A DNA stretch of 64,000 bases, from the NCBI GenBank assembly GCA_943736015.1, contig OX031063.1, positions 7,421,001 to 7,485,000 on the forward strand, written 5' to 3'. The position numbers were made by a program, and so were the translations under genes. Positions within the stretch are counted from its first letter, which is position 1; every line of letters begins with the position of its first letter. Shown here one piece after another: positions 1 to 10,611 of the stretch. Origin of the DNA: Tridacna crocea (lineage: Eukaryota > Mollusca > Bivalvia > Cardiida > Cardiidae). Under the pieces are notes generated by a model. It saw only the letters and a program-made list of their open reading frames with translations. It searched no databases and was not told where the DNA came from.

Positions 1-93
1 CTGTTTCCAGCATTTTCTCTTTTTCCCACAATGTTTTCAAAAGGCTTCTATCTAAGGGTCGTAAAAATCAGAGCTTGTATGGTAAAGGGTTAA
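1..93. mobile_element. piggyBac-like MITE, right half, cut by window edge
   Basis: CCAGCATTTTCTCTTTTTCC arm, then GGTAAAGGGTTAA at 81-93. Confidence 0.75.
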
Positions 94-235
94 CTCTAAT
101 GATTAAATTTGTCTTGCAATGAATTTAAAAATGTGGGAAAATGAGAAAATGCTGGTAGTAATAAAGATCTTTTAATCTAAACATATTTTATTCCACAGAC
201 ATGTAATATACATGTACATAAACAATACAAATACA

Positions 236-464
236 TTAACCCATTACCACACAATCCCTACGTTTGACGCCCTGGAGAAAGAAGCCTTTAGAAAACATTT
301 TGGAAAAAGGAGAAAATGCTGGTAACCAGCATTTTCTCCTTTTCCCACAATGTTTTCTACCCTTCACAAAACAAATTTCAAATTTTCAGTCACTTTTATT
401 TTGTCGTCTGCAAATGCTTTCGATTTGGACAAGCCTAAAATATTGTCGTCTGGTAATGAGTTAA
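236..464. mobile_element. piggyBac-like palindromic MITE
   Basis: TTAACCCATTACCACACAAT to GGTAATGAGTTAA; core hairpin at AATGCTGGTAACCAGCATT. Confidence 0.82.
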
Positions 465-746
465 ATTGACAAAATAATCCTGTAGAATTGGATTTGAACG
501 GAAGCAAAGCTTATAGAGTTCCTGTCCAATTTCCGGTTAATTACACATACTCCTATACTTTTCTCCATATTTTTCCTTTTTTCCACTTTTCATTAACCTC
601 AAAATCTTTTAATTGGCATTTCCTTTAACCAGCATTTTCTCTTTTTGTCCGCTTTCCAGATTTCTCCTCCAGGGTAAAAATGCTACTTCACAAAATTATT
701 TAGGAAAAAAGTTATTATTATCTGCTTGTCTGGTGTGTTACGCCGT

Positions 747-1313
747 TGTTACGGGAGACCACTCTTTCATGCATGGCGTCGTCCCGATTTATAAACAATT
801 TCTTGCAACTACGTTAGAGAGATATCACTTTGGCTCAGTGGTTAAGGTATTGGCCTTCCGTCTCGTTATCTCCCGCTGGATGGCATTCTATAAATACTCA
901 TCTATCCGATATGGGCATCCTGGGTACAGAACCGAACCACTTTCCTACGCGACAACCGTTACTTTGAATTTAAAACTGAAATAAAGGTTTACTCAATAAA
1001 ACGCTACCTCGTGCAATTCTCTCAGCTATGATCAGCAGTTCAGAGAAATCTGGAGCTAAAGCAGGTCTCATTTCTCTTCAAACGTATTGATAAAAGCTAT
1101 TTTCAACATTGCTACTTTATAGAGTGTAATATTACAGTCAGCCCGCTTTCGGGGCTAGTGATGCGTCATATAAGACAGTCGAGTCTTCGAAGAATATGAT
1201 ATGCGCAGACAACGCCTTCCGTCTGGCCGTTGAAGGGTTCGATTCCTGCCTGGTCTCTTATTTCTGCCATGCATTTGTTCGTTTGTTTGTATGTTACAGA
1301 CAGTTCAGTTATA
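747..1313 (+). mobile_element. Older solo LTR of the same miniature family, split by a MITE
   Basis: 747-863 and 1225-about 1313 align end to end with the 34760 LTR (TGTTACGGGAGACCACTC, TTGGCTCAGTGGTTA, TTATTTCTGCCATGCATTT). The B box here reads GGTTCGATTCC. No primer-binding site or second LTR follows, so this is a solo LTR or an LTR-derived unit. The gap is the MULE-type MITE 864-1214. Confidence 0.8.
864..1214 (+). mobile_element. MULE-type MITE (family G), inserted in the solo LTR
   Basis: Ends CGTTATCTCCCGC and GCGCAGACAACG form an imperfect terminal inverted repeat. CCTTCCGTCT is duplicated on both sides (854-863 and 1215-1224). Removing the element restores the LTR alignment. Target duplications of 9-10 bp are characteristic of Mutator-like elements. 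Confidence 0.85.
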
Positions 1314-1500
1314 GCATTGGCAGCAATTGTACCTATCCATGCGTTCCTTGAGTTTCTGCTACCAGTATATCGCACGAAATTCTTTCCAAACCATTGGCTG
1401 CTGTCCAAGATAGCATCGTCGAAAATAATGATCAAATGTGGGAGATGAATTTATCCTGTCGCAATGACTATTACAAATTCTTGGGAAAAAAATACCTTGC
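1305..1500 (-). mobile_element. SINE (family H) fragment
   Basis: CTATCCATGCGTTCCTTGAG, TTTCTGCTACCAGTATATCG and ATCCTGTCGCAATGACTATTA match the body of the copies at 61275 and 52855. Confidence 0.6.
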
Positions 1501-1516
1501 CAGTAAAGAGTTATGG

Positions 1517-1610
1517 GCTGGTTGCTAGTAGCTAAGTGGTAAGCTTATCTGACCCATGAACTGACGGTTGCAGGTTGCAGGTTCGATACCCAGTTGTAAC
1601 AAACTCATTC
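1517..1610 (+). repeat. tRNA-like SINE head
   Basis: TAGTAGCTAAGTGGTAAGC resembles an A box region and GGTTCGATACC a B box, 50 bp apart. No cloverleaf. Confidence 0.5.
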
Positions 1611-2367
1611 TTCTGCGATTTTTCGCCTCTCATCTGTGATACATGTGAGAAAAGTAGTCTGTGATTTGGAGACAAATTTTGATCAGTGCAGATGAATGAA
1701 AACCAGGAAAAAACATGCCGAGGCACACTCAATGACCGCCGTGATATGACCTAGTTGTTAAAACAGCCTTGAAACTACTATGAAAAAAAAAAACAAGCAG
1801 AAGTACAGATCTCGTGTATAAAAGCAAATTTACCTTTGACATCAGCCTCCGTTTCTATGAGCGAATCCACGTGTATAGAGTCGATATTTGTGTCACTACT
1901 CATAGCGATATATAAAATAAATATGAGACTCACAACGTCAACACAATATACAATATTTTTATATCCCCATTGATTTGCGTACACAGAATGCAATGTGCTG
2001 AATCGGCTTTTTTTTTTGATGTAATCGAAAAAAAGATAGGCTACATAGGACTACGGTGTCTTTTTCTTGCCATTGTATATAATTAGTGGTAAAGCTAGTA
2101 AGTGCGGCTCGTTGTCCATATGCCGACAGCTCAGATCAAAATCAGACTGCACAGTAAGGAGATACTTTTCTTTCAAAAGAATACCTTCGAAAATGGAAAA
2201 TTATGAGTATGATAATCGGCTTGAGAGTTTCATTTCAGTTCTTTAGCATGCTAAAGTAACAATAAAGGCCAGTTGTAAACAAAGCGGGTGTTGAAATGCA
2301 TTGGAATTCGTACTGGTTATAGGTATGGAAATTATTGTGAAGATTACAATCTTTCATTGTATGGTCG

Positions 2368-2482
2368 GGACTACCTTCAGTCTGAAGGCGTCTGCTCCGA
2401 TGCTACATTGTGACTGGTCTTCGCATGCGAAGACCAGTCACAAAATGGCATCGGAGCAGACACCGTCAGACTGAAGGTAGGC
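2368..2482. repeat. Large near-perfect palindrome
   Basis: CTACCTTCAGTCTGAAGG with complement at the far end; centre TTCGCATGCGAA near 2420. Arms of about 55 bp with a few mismatches. Confidence 0.82.
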
Positions 2483-2829
2483 CGGACCAAGTGTCAGTCA
2501 CTGACAGAGAAATTGATTTTAAAAATAGGTTACAACCTGCCAGGTAGGGGTGTGTGTGTGGGGAGGGGGGTGTTTGTTTACTTTTTGCCTGATTTTGAAA
2601 TTCTTTTTTTATTGTTTCCCAAAGACTAGCATATTGCTCGACCACACGGTAACAGATTGTCATCTCCACACTATCTTCCATACTTTTAAATGGTGTGATT
2701 TAAATTTAACGGTAAAGTGACACCTAGTTTGATATTTTTTGCCTTTACAAGGAAGACAATGAAAAGTCGTCGAGGTGTTGCCTCGATTTGAAGCATATGG
2801 ATACACCAGGTTTAAATATTCCTTGTTTT

Positions 2830-2950
2830 TTTTTTTCAACAATCTTGTGAGAATGTTTTTAATCTGGGATACATGGTATCGTGTTGTCAGATTATTAAAC
2901 AAAGTTCGTTTGTTTTTAGACTGTTTTATTGACAGGTTCTCATGGTGAAA
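2830..2950 (+). repeat. Direct repeat, copy 1 (left of a family G MITE)
   Basis: TTTTAATCTGGGATACATGG, CGTGTTGTCAG, TTCGTTTGTTTTTAGA and TTTTATTGACAGG recur at 3290-3406. Confidence 0.68.
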
Positions 2951-2952
2951 AG

Positions 2953-3290
2953 TAACGTACCGTTGTCTGCGCATGTCATATTCTTCGGAGATTCGACCTG
3001 TGTGATATGACGCATACCTCTCCCCAAAATTGGGGGGATTGTAGTAATACGAGCTATAAAATAGCAATGGAGAAAATGGCTTTTATAGATACATTTGCGG
3101 AAAACCAGGCCTGTTTTAGCTCCAGATTTCTCTAAAGTACTGAATCGCACTAGGTAGCGTTTTATTGAGTAAACCTTTACCTTTGTTTGAAATTCAAAGT
3201 AACGATTGTTGCGTAGAAAAGTAGTCCGGTTTTGTACGCAGAATGACCGAAATTAGATGTGTATTTGTAGAATGCCATCTAGCTGAAGAT
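2953..3290 (-). mobile_element. MULE-type MITE (family G), reverse orientation, 5' end decayed
   Basis: Begins CGTTGTCTGCGCATGTCATA and runs as the reverse complement of the family, ending in a decayed CTAGCTGAAGATAA. No target duplication is recognisable. Confidence 0.7.
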
Positions 3291-3406
3291 AATTTTAATC
3301 TTGCATACATGTACATGATATCGTGTTGTTAGTTTGATAGTAAACAAAGCTCGTTTGTTTTCAGAATGTTTTATTGGCAGGCTCTTGTAAAAAATATGTA
3401 ACGTAA
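3290..3406 (+). repeat. Direct repeat, copy 2 (left of a family G MITE)
   Basis: TTTTAATCTTGCATACATG, CGTGTTGTTAG, CTCGTTTGTTTTCAGA and TTTTATTGGCAGG; ends GTAACGTAA as the MITE target. Confidence 0.68.
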
Positions 3407-3761
3407 CATTATCTCCCGCTAGATGGCATTCTACAAATACTCATCTATGTAATTTGGGCATCCTAGGTACACAAGACCATACCACATTTCTGCGCGTCAA
3501 CCGTTACTTAGAATTTCAAACTAAAATAAACTCCATAAAACGCTACACCTGGTGCGATTCACTCAGCTATGATCAGCAGTTTAGAGAAATCTGGAGCTAA
3601 AGCAGGCCTAATTTTTTTCTCAAACGTATTGATCAAAGCCATTTTCTCCATTGCTACATTATAGCGCGTAATATTACAGTCTTCCCAATAGCGGGGACAC
3701 TGATGCGTCATATAAGACAGGTGCACGGAATCTTCGAAGAATATGACATGCGCAGACAACA
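3407..3761 (+). mobile_element. MULE-type MITE (family G)
   Basis: CATTATCTCCCGC to GCGCAGACAACA, flanked by GTAACGTAA at 3398-3406 and 3762-3770 (9-bp target duplication). Confidence 0.88.
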
Positions 3762-3869
3762 GTAACGTAAAGCAAACGTGTCTTGGGGTGTCCGTAATAA
3801 TCACACATCCTAAAATATTTGGTATTGGTACAGATAAATAAAATGGATACAACATTGTTTGAGTCACGC

Positions 3870-4110
3870 TCCATGAAAAAGGGCTCCATGCATCTGCGAA
3901 ATGCATCTGCAAAATGCACCGACCCATGTCAGCATTGGCAGCCTGCGCAGGCTGACATGGAGCGGAACGTCTGTGCTATTGGTGCATTTACTGCATGGCC
4001 AATGACCATTCTGCTTTGGATTTGTCGATTGTTAGACAAAATGGATATTATGGATCAATAATTATGTAGTTGTTTGGTATAATTGCATCACAAAGATGTA
4101 TTAATTTCCC
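3870..4110. repeat. Family D-like repeat
   Basis: AAAAAGGGCTCCATGCATCTG and core GTCAGC...GCCTGCGCAGGCTGAC; tail ATGGATCAATAATTATGTAG. Confidence 0.55.
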
Positions 4111-4259
4111 TTAGCTTGTTTCGAGCTGTAGTTACGAGGTTTTGAAGTAAACTGACGATATGTTTTATGTAAAACTTAAGCTATGACACGCTTATTCTAA
4201 TGTATTCAAGGAAGGTGAGATGTAATATGGCAACCCAGCGTGGCCTGATGGTGTAGATG

Positions 4260-4487
4260 GTAACCCTTTACTCCATAGATACTCATTTGTACTCATTACT
4301 TGGAGAAGCCTTGGAAAACATTGTGGCAAAAGGTGAAATTGCTCGCGACGAGCAATTTCACCTTTTGTCACAATGTTTTCTATGCTATCAAAAGGTGTCA
4401 TATACACGTAAGAAACTGCTTCATCCTTAATGTCATTTAGGGTCAATTGGATATACAATAGAAATGCCTTATGGGGTAAAGGCTTAA
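4260..4487. mobile_element. piggyBac-like MITE, subfamily B
   Basis: Ends TAACCCTTTACTCCATAG and GGTAAAGGCTTAA. The core hairpin is AAATTGCTCGCGACGAGCAA, a different loop from the GCTGGTAACCAGC type. Confidence 0.8.
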
Positions 4488-4494
4488 ATTCATA

Positions 4495-4995
4495 ATGTGG
4501 GTGCAGGGTATCCCGTTGGAGTTTCCTTGGGTAAGACATTCCAGAGTTCAGTGGTGTCCTAGCTTGTACGAAGAAAGATTAATATATTTAGGAATACCAT
4601 CATTAGAATACAGAAGACTACGAGCAGATATGATACAAGTCTACAAGATTCTTCACAACCATGAAAAAACTACCAATGCTAAATTACTAGAGTTCTCAAA
4701 CTACAACAGAACACGAGGGAACAACTTAAAATTATTTAAGAAAGCATCTAAATCGGAAATCAGAAAAAATAGTTTTAGTATTCGTGTCACTGAACCATGG
4801 AATAGCCTACCAAATGAGGTCATAATGTCGCCTAGTGTAAATAGTTTTAAAAGTGGAATCAACAAACATTGGAAAGATCACCCAATGAAATTCACCCCAA
4901 GCTGCTACTCTCCAAATAACAACATAAATGAATTAAGAAACAGGAGGACCCCCAGAAGCACTACGCTTACCATCGGTCCGGATACAGTAAGTTAA
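4495..4995 (+). pseudogene. 3' fragment of a non-LTR retrotransposon (LINE reverse transcriptase C-terminus)
   Basis: The frame reads RLIYLGIPSLEYRRLRADMI, then QVYKILHNHE, TRGNNLKLFKKASKSEIRK, FSIRVTEPWNSLP and SVNSFKSGINKHW. This series is the conserved tail of Jockey/CR1-type reverse transcriptase polyproteins. It is 5'-truncated, as expected of LINE insertions, and ends in a short tandem (CAGTAAGTTAAA) at 4985-5010, typical of CR1/L2-type 3' ends. It starts within a few bases of a MITE's right end. Confidence 0.8.
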
Positions 4996-5014
4996 ACAGT
5001 AAGTTAAACAGTGA

Positions 5015-5090
5015 GATAGAGCGTAAGCCTCGTAAGCATAAGGTCCCGAGTTCGATACCCGGGAGCGGGTGCCAATTTGAGGATTTTTCA
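5015..5090 (+). repeat. tRNA-like segment after a LINE end
   Basis: AGATAGAGCGTAAGCC and GAGTTCGATACCCGGGAG; a B box is clear, the A box poor. Confidence 0.4.
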
Positions 5091-5261
5091 TTGGCCTATG
5101 TATTCGATGCGAGGATTGGTGTAATTCCCAGGAAGCAGAATCGAGAGCGATTAGTACAAGTTGGAAGAACTTGTTTCTCAATCGATGTAAAATAAAATGT
5201 TTAAACAGAGCTTTTGCGGGGTATTACAAAAGATAATCTTTATTTTATTTTGTTTGAATGG

Positions 5262-5960
5262 TTGTTAAGGCCGTTTCCAACATTAGTTCAGTTTATATCG
5301 TGGCGGTGTACTTAAGTCATCTTCGCAAGCCAAGGCTGACGATTCACTACGTTACTCTACCCTTGGCGGATCGAGCTTGATTTTTACATTCATCCGATAC
5401 GCTTTTTCATTGGATGCAGCCAGCTCTAGCTGCAACGAATGAAATCGGTCGTAGCATTTCATCTTTGATAAAAATAGAACAAGGTCGCTACCTTTCGAAT
5501 AGAAGGTAAATATGGAAACCCACGTGGATGTCTGCTTATCGCTTCATATGTATTCGTAAACGGTTTGTAAAACGATATTTCATTTGCTTTTAGAAATATG
5601 ATGTAAAGGGGGTAATAACCAGCATCCACTGGAGAGCGCAACGCAGGAATCTCGAAATCGGGCTCAATCAACGCAGTAGTGATCGTAAACTTGGCTCGCG
5701 AAGATGACTTAAGTATACTTATCGATGTTTTCCTCGAGTTTATTTCCCGGTCCTTTGTACAGTATTCTTCCAAAGCCACTGACTATTTTTCCATAATTAT
5801 AACCATCGTCGAAACGACGATCAGCGATGCAAGAACAATGAAGCCTGTCGATAGGACTATCGTCAGTTCTCGGAAAGAAATAGGCTCAGTTGAAGATTCG
5901 AACCAACAGCTCACTCGTCACAATTCCTTTGTGTTACTGACGCATCGGCAAATAACCTTA
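5262..5960 (-). mobile_element. tRNA-derived SINE (family H), split by a MITE
   Basis: GGCCGTTTCCAACATT...ATATCGTGGCGG, resuming with TTCCTCGAGTTTATTTCCC; the tRNA-like head is reversed near 5895-5930. Diverged. Confidence 0.55.
5311..5713. mobile_element. TA-flanked MITE (Tc1/mariner-like) inside a SINE
   Basis: Terminal inverted repeats CTTAAGTCATCTTCGC(A/G)AGC at 5311 and 5713, flanked by TA on each side. It splits a SINE whose parts lie at 5262-5310 and 5714-5960. No transposase. Confidence 0.7.
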
Positions 5961-6125
5961 AAGCGGCTTTTAAAAAAAATCAATTAGTCAATCGAGTTAA
6001 AACATGGAAACCTATGCGGAGCCTTTACTCATGAAATAATCCAAACACATGCACAAATGATTTAGACGGAAAAAACCCAAACCTTTTGTGGTCATATTGC
6101 ACTAATCCTCTTGGCGCTAAATCAT

Positions 6126-6338
6126 GGGTCAGTATACACCAACCATTCTTAAGAACGTTCTTTGTTTTATTCTCCAGATTTTTTTTCTATATTGGAAAGT
6201 AACACGACTTCTGATTGGCTAAACCAAATGGTTTAGCCAATCAGAAGTTGTGTTACTTTCAAATTTCGAAAATTCTGGGGAAAATAATACTAAGAACGTT
6301 CTTAAGAATGATTGGTAAATACGGACCCAGGCTGATTT
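6126..6338. mobile_element. Palindromic MITE, family F
   Basis: Ends GGGTCAGTATACACCAACC and GATTGGTAAATACGGACCC. Perfect core hairpin TTCTGATTGGCTAAACCA with its complement. Confidence 0.82.
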
Positions 6339-6470
6339 ATTTGCCAGTATTGACGGTGTATATCAAGATCAGGCGGCACAGAACGTGGTCTGATCTTTCG
6401 TCAACAGTGTTCGCTTCTTTGCACTCTCAGCAAAGAAAAGCCTAAAGATTGCTATACATGTATATGCTTC

Positions 6471-6699
6471 TTAACCGTGTATACCTGATATGCCAATTTG
6501 AGGCTCTTCCATTTCACCAGCAAAAAAAGATATGATGTCAAAAATATGGACAAATGAGGATACAAATATCTGATTGAGTGGAAAACATTGTGGGAAAAGG
6601 AGAAATTGCTCGTTACGAGCATTTTTTCCTTTTCCCACAATGTTTTCAAAGCTGTCTGCTGTTGATACGTCAAAATGAGTATCTATGGAGTAAAGTTAA
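6471..6699. mobile_element. piggyBac-like MITE, subfamily B2
   Basis: TTAACCGTGTATACCTGATA to GGAGTAAAGTTAA with hairpin TTGCTCGTTACGAGCA. Close relative at 54288-54517. Confidence 0.78.
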
Positions 6700-6794
6700 C
6701 CCCTATCAGTTACAAAATGACTAACATGACACTTTAAAGTTGACAATAAAAAACAAAATCTCACTATTTCGAAGTTAGTTTTTTAGATTAAACA

Positions 6795-6910
6795 TTCCTT
6801 GTCGGACACTGTAGATCCAAGATCAGACTGCACGTTCTGTGCAGTCTGATCGTGATCTACACTGTCAAAGGGTCAGTGAGTTGCGCTTGGCAGCCTGCGG
6901 GTTAGGAGCG
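6795..6910. repeat. Hairpin repeat, family E
   Basis: GACACTGTAGATC, then GATCAGACTGCACGTTCTGTGCAG with complement, then GATCTACACTGTC. Confidence 0.68.
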
Positions 6911-7349
6911 TTAAGTCATTTCTTTTTTGCTATATAAGTGTTTAAAAAATGTACACCGTGTACGGTCAAAGCACAAATATGCAGTTTCACATGAACACCC
7001 TTATTATGGTGGCACATTTCTGCCACGAGATGCCAGATAGCTATCATGCTAATTTTAGAAAATTATCGCGATAAATTAAAGTTTCCTGGAAATCTTATCG
7101 AGATATAAAAGGCTTCCCGAAAAAAAATATCACGATAAAGTTATGACTCTCGCAAAGTTTCTCAATTGTGCTCGAAACTGACATCGAGATAAGATTATCG
7201 TGACAGTTCTTTCTGTTTTTCGATATCTATAAATATTAAAGGTTGGTATTTAGAATTTTTACATCTCACCTAATTAAAAAATATATATATCACTGAAATT
7301 CATATGAAAAAATAATGTAAATCAACAGTAATTAAGATTCATAAAATTA

Positions 7350-7380
7350 CACATTTTTTTTTTTTTTTTTTTTTTTTTAT
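7350..7380. repeat. Poly-T tract
   Basis: About 27 T in a row; preceded by AT-rich sequence. Confidence 0.8.
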
Positions 7381-7843
7381 GGTATTCCCTTAAAAGGCGA
7401 CGTAGCCTCTTATGGTATTTTTAGATTTCGCGCCAAAAATCAATAAAGCATTGTGGGAATGTCAAGTGACTGGCACGTGACTCATAACGCTTAAATTCCC
7501 TATCATAACAAACATGTAATAATTATTTTCCATAATGTTCTCTTCGGACGCTATTTCCGAAGCTTCTTCTGTGTATTCCTGTAAGTAAATGAGCGAATTG
7601 ATCGTTGGTATCAACATGGGCCGTAGTAAATCTCTAATTTCTCGTGTTGTCCGACGGTTTTCGACTACTAGGGTTTTATGAATGAAAATTAAAAGGCTTT
7701 GGGAGTATAAGGATGATTTTTTTGCACTAATGTAAAATTTTTTGGAGAACTTTATGCATTTTTTATCAAATTTGAAATTGTCGTCTGCAAACTCTTTCAC
7801 TTTCGAAGAGTCTAAAATTTGTCGTTTGGGAAAGGGTTAAATT

Positions 7844-9490
7844 ATCGCAATAGTCATCTCGTGCCTCGCGGCAGAAATTAGTCACCATACACCCTCTGTG
7901 TATTTCGGTTTACTCTATAGGCAATCGCGATAGTATGGCATTGTTTATGTTGAGAGCATCACACCCGATCAGCGTTGTAAACTAATCCGAAGCGACACTC
8001 TAACGACTTCTACATGCATGGTAAAGCTAAACAAGTGAGATTTTTGTCATAAAGAAATTCATAATGTGAAATGGATTTGCACTCTGATTGGTTTTGAAAT
8101 CGAATCATAACAGAAATAATACTCAGGCATATTCTTTGTGATTCACAAAATAAAAGAATTAAAGTTATTTTACAAGTAGTCCCTCGTGAAATTTAGCAGT
8201 GTCTCTTTTGTTGCACTGTTTCATGAAGCTGAAAGCGATTGGTGTTTCAAATTTTGACTTTCGAGGGCCACTTATATGTGTATTTATTGTATATTGACTG
8301 GACTATTTTTGCGTGAACAGAGGAACAAAACATTAGGGTCATGGCCATGAGCTAGTGTTTTTGAGAGAACAAATTCTGGGGTGGCTGTTTTGATTGGGAT
8401 TAAGCGAAAAGCGCAATCGGTTGACATGTTGTTTTTTTATGCGTTATTTTGAAGGAATGCGACGATAGTTCGTTTCAGAGCAAGAGACAGAAAAGCCAAA
8501 GTGTCTCCATTAATCGATCTGTGAAGCTTCAAAGATGGTCGATTTCACTTAATTTCCAATGTACCAATTTCCACGTGGTGTGACACCTTTTTCAGGACTA
8601 AAGTAGAACTCACGGGTATGTACCTGTAACGTCGCACCGGATAACAAAGCGAGCGTCTGGAAGAAAGAGATGTAAATAATATTTCGTTATTTTTCTTCAA
8701 AAAAGAAAGAAAAAAACATATCTTATTTGCCGTTAAAAGTATCTATTGGGGACTCAAGTAGTTGGGAATATCAGAAAACGTACTAGTTAATGTTAAGAAT
8801 AGCTAGAAATACATTTTCCTCAGTGAAATGGAAACCACTCACGACCTTTGGTAACATCCACAATTCATTTTGCATCCGCAATCGGGATGTAAGTTTGTTC
8901 CTTCTCGTGTTTTAACCATTTTTTTTTTTAAATATTTTAGTAAATAATTCTACATTTGAAATTTTTCTGGTTGAAGGATAAATATTGTCAGCGTTTTCTT
9001 CCTGTTTTTTATCATTTTTTCCTACCCATGTTTAAGTAATTCCATCATTTCGGCCGGATTCATTTTGTCCTCTGTAGGAACCTTCATATAGTATTGCCCC
9101 ACAAGGAGTTAAGTGGGTCAGACTCAGTAGATAACCCTTTACATGTGTATACACTGCTGTAGTGTCTGTAAATAAAGGGAATTTCTTTCATCCCAGCAAA
9201 AGTGACTGTGTTTCTTATATAACTTTTTACCACATTAACCACATAGTTCTTTGTCTTGTTGTAAAATCAGACTTGTAACTGGTCCACCTCTGATGGTTAT
9301 AAAAACTGCTAGTCCTTTTTTATACAGGCAGATTCTGCTCAACACAGTATAAGGAACAGAAATAAATCTATCTTTTGAGTCCAGGTTCTATATTTTGTTT
9401 TAGGCAAGCTTTATTATATATCATATGGTTCTAAAGGGCAGAGTATTCAGGCACAAGACTGGCTGAAGTCTAACCAGTAAGATCAATACA
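7844..9490. other. Unassigned sequence upstream of NOCT
   Basis: No gene or recognised repeat. A missing NOCT 5' exon and promoter could lie here. Low-complexity T runs near 8920, otherwise ordinary sequence. Confidence 0.5.
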
Positions 9491-9493
9491 GTC

Positions 9494-9718
9494 TTAACTC
9501 TTTACCAAACAACAAAATTTTAGACTGGTCCAAATTGAACGCACTTGCAGACAGCAAATTAAAAATTTCTCAAAAAATGAAATTTGTTTCCAGCATGGTA
9601 GAAAACTGTGGAAAAGAGAAAATGCTGGTTACCAGCATTTTCTTCATTTCCCACAAATTTTTCTAAAGGCTTCTTTCTCAAGTTTGCTAAAAGTCAGGAT
9701 TGTGTGGTAAAGGCTTAA
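9494..9718. mobile_element. piggyBac-like palindromic MITE
   Basis: TTAACTCTTTACCAAAC to GGTAAAGGCTTAA with the GCTGGTTACCAGC core. Its right TTAA is also the left TTAA of the next copy. Confidence 0.8.
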
Positions 9719-9915
9719 CTCTTTTCCAGGCGGCAAAATTTTTAGACTGTTCCAAATTGAAAACATTAGCAGACAACAAAAACAAAGTGACACATAAATT
9801 GAAATTGTTTTGGAAGAGGTAGAAAATATAGTGAGATTTCTCCTTTTCTCACAATGTTTTCAATAGGCCTCTCTCACAGAGTTGTGAAAACCAGGGATTG
9901 TCGGTAAATACTTAA
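9715..9915. mobile_element. piggyBac-like MITE sharing a TTAA with its neighbour
   Basis: TTAACTCTTTTCCAGGCGG to CGGTAAATACTTAA. The core palindrome is shortened. Confidence 0.7.
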
Positions 9916-10036
9916 ATGCCCTTGGCAAGAAGGCTTTTTAATAAACATGGGAAAACATTTTTCTATGAGTCATCAGAACTCCAGATAAAGGGAGTGATTT
10001 TGATTTCAAAATTGGAAATATTAATTCTTCTCCACT

Positions 10037-10118
10037 AAACCCTATGTTGGGGGTACTCATTAGGATTGTCTCACTCATCAAGACGATTCAAATGAGTATC
10101 CACAACATAGGGTTTCAA
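10037..10118. repeat. Small inverted repeat
   Basis: AAACCCTATGTTG...GTACTCATT is answered by AATGAGTA...CAACATAGGGTTT about 40 bp later. A stem of about 24 bp; family unknown. Confidence 0.6.
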
Positions 10119-10478
10119 AAAGAAATAATGATTTTAGAATATCATCACTCTTATCTAGAGCTTTGAGTCATTAAAACTTGGGGAATTGTGTTTTAATGAT
10201 CCCAAGAAAGAAGGCTTTAAAAAAGATACAGGAATAGACAAAAGTGCTAGTAAACAGCACTTTTTTCTCTTTTTCTAGACTGTTTTTTTTTTTTTACTTT
10301 CATAGACAAATTACAATATTGAAATATCACCTACAAATGCTTTCAGTTTGGACAAGACTATGTAATTGTTGTTTTGTAATAATGTAATATAGATCTCGCA
10401 TTGAGCACAGATATCAAATTTGAAAGATTGAAATGAAACCTGTTTGTTTTTTTACAGATTCTGCATAATTCAACGATC

Positions 10479-10611
10479 ATGGAGGCACTACAGTCAAAAA
10501 TCACAGAGAAAGATCTACCTCCCTTGATTAAAAGAGAATTTGTCAAGATCTCAGACCATGGGGACAAAGAACAAACTGTCAGGATCATGCAATGGAACTT
10601 GCTTGCTCAAG
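10479..10611 (+). CDS. NOCT: NOCT coding exon 1 (residues 1-44 plus one base)
   Basis: The exon opens at 10458 after a polypyrimidine tract and CAG. Coding starts at the ATG at 10479 and ends in phase 1 before GTAAGA at 10612. It encodes the nocturnin lead-in and the first EEP beta strand ending in NLLAQ. No stop codon separates the acceptor from the ATG, so translation could begin in an upstream exon. Confidence 0.9.

Noticed and set aside
613-984. 123-codon open frame
   Set aside because: It runs through the solo LTR and the family G MITE; its coding look comes from repeats that recur elsewhere.
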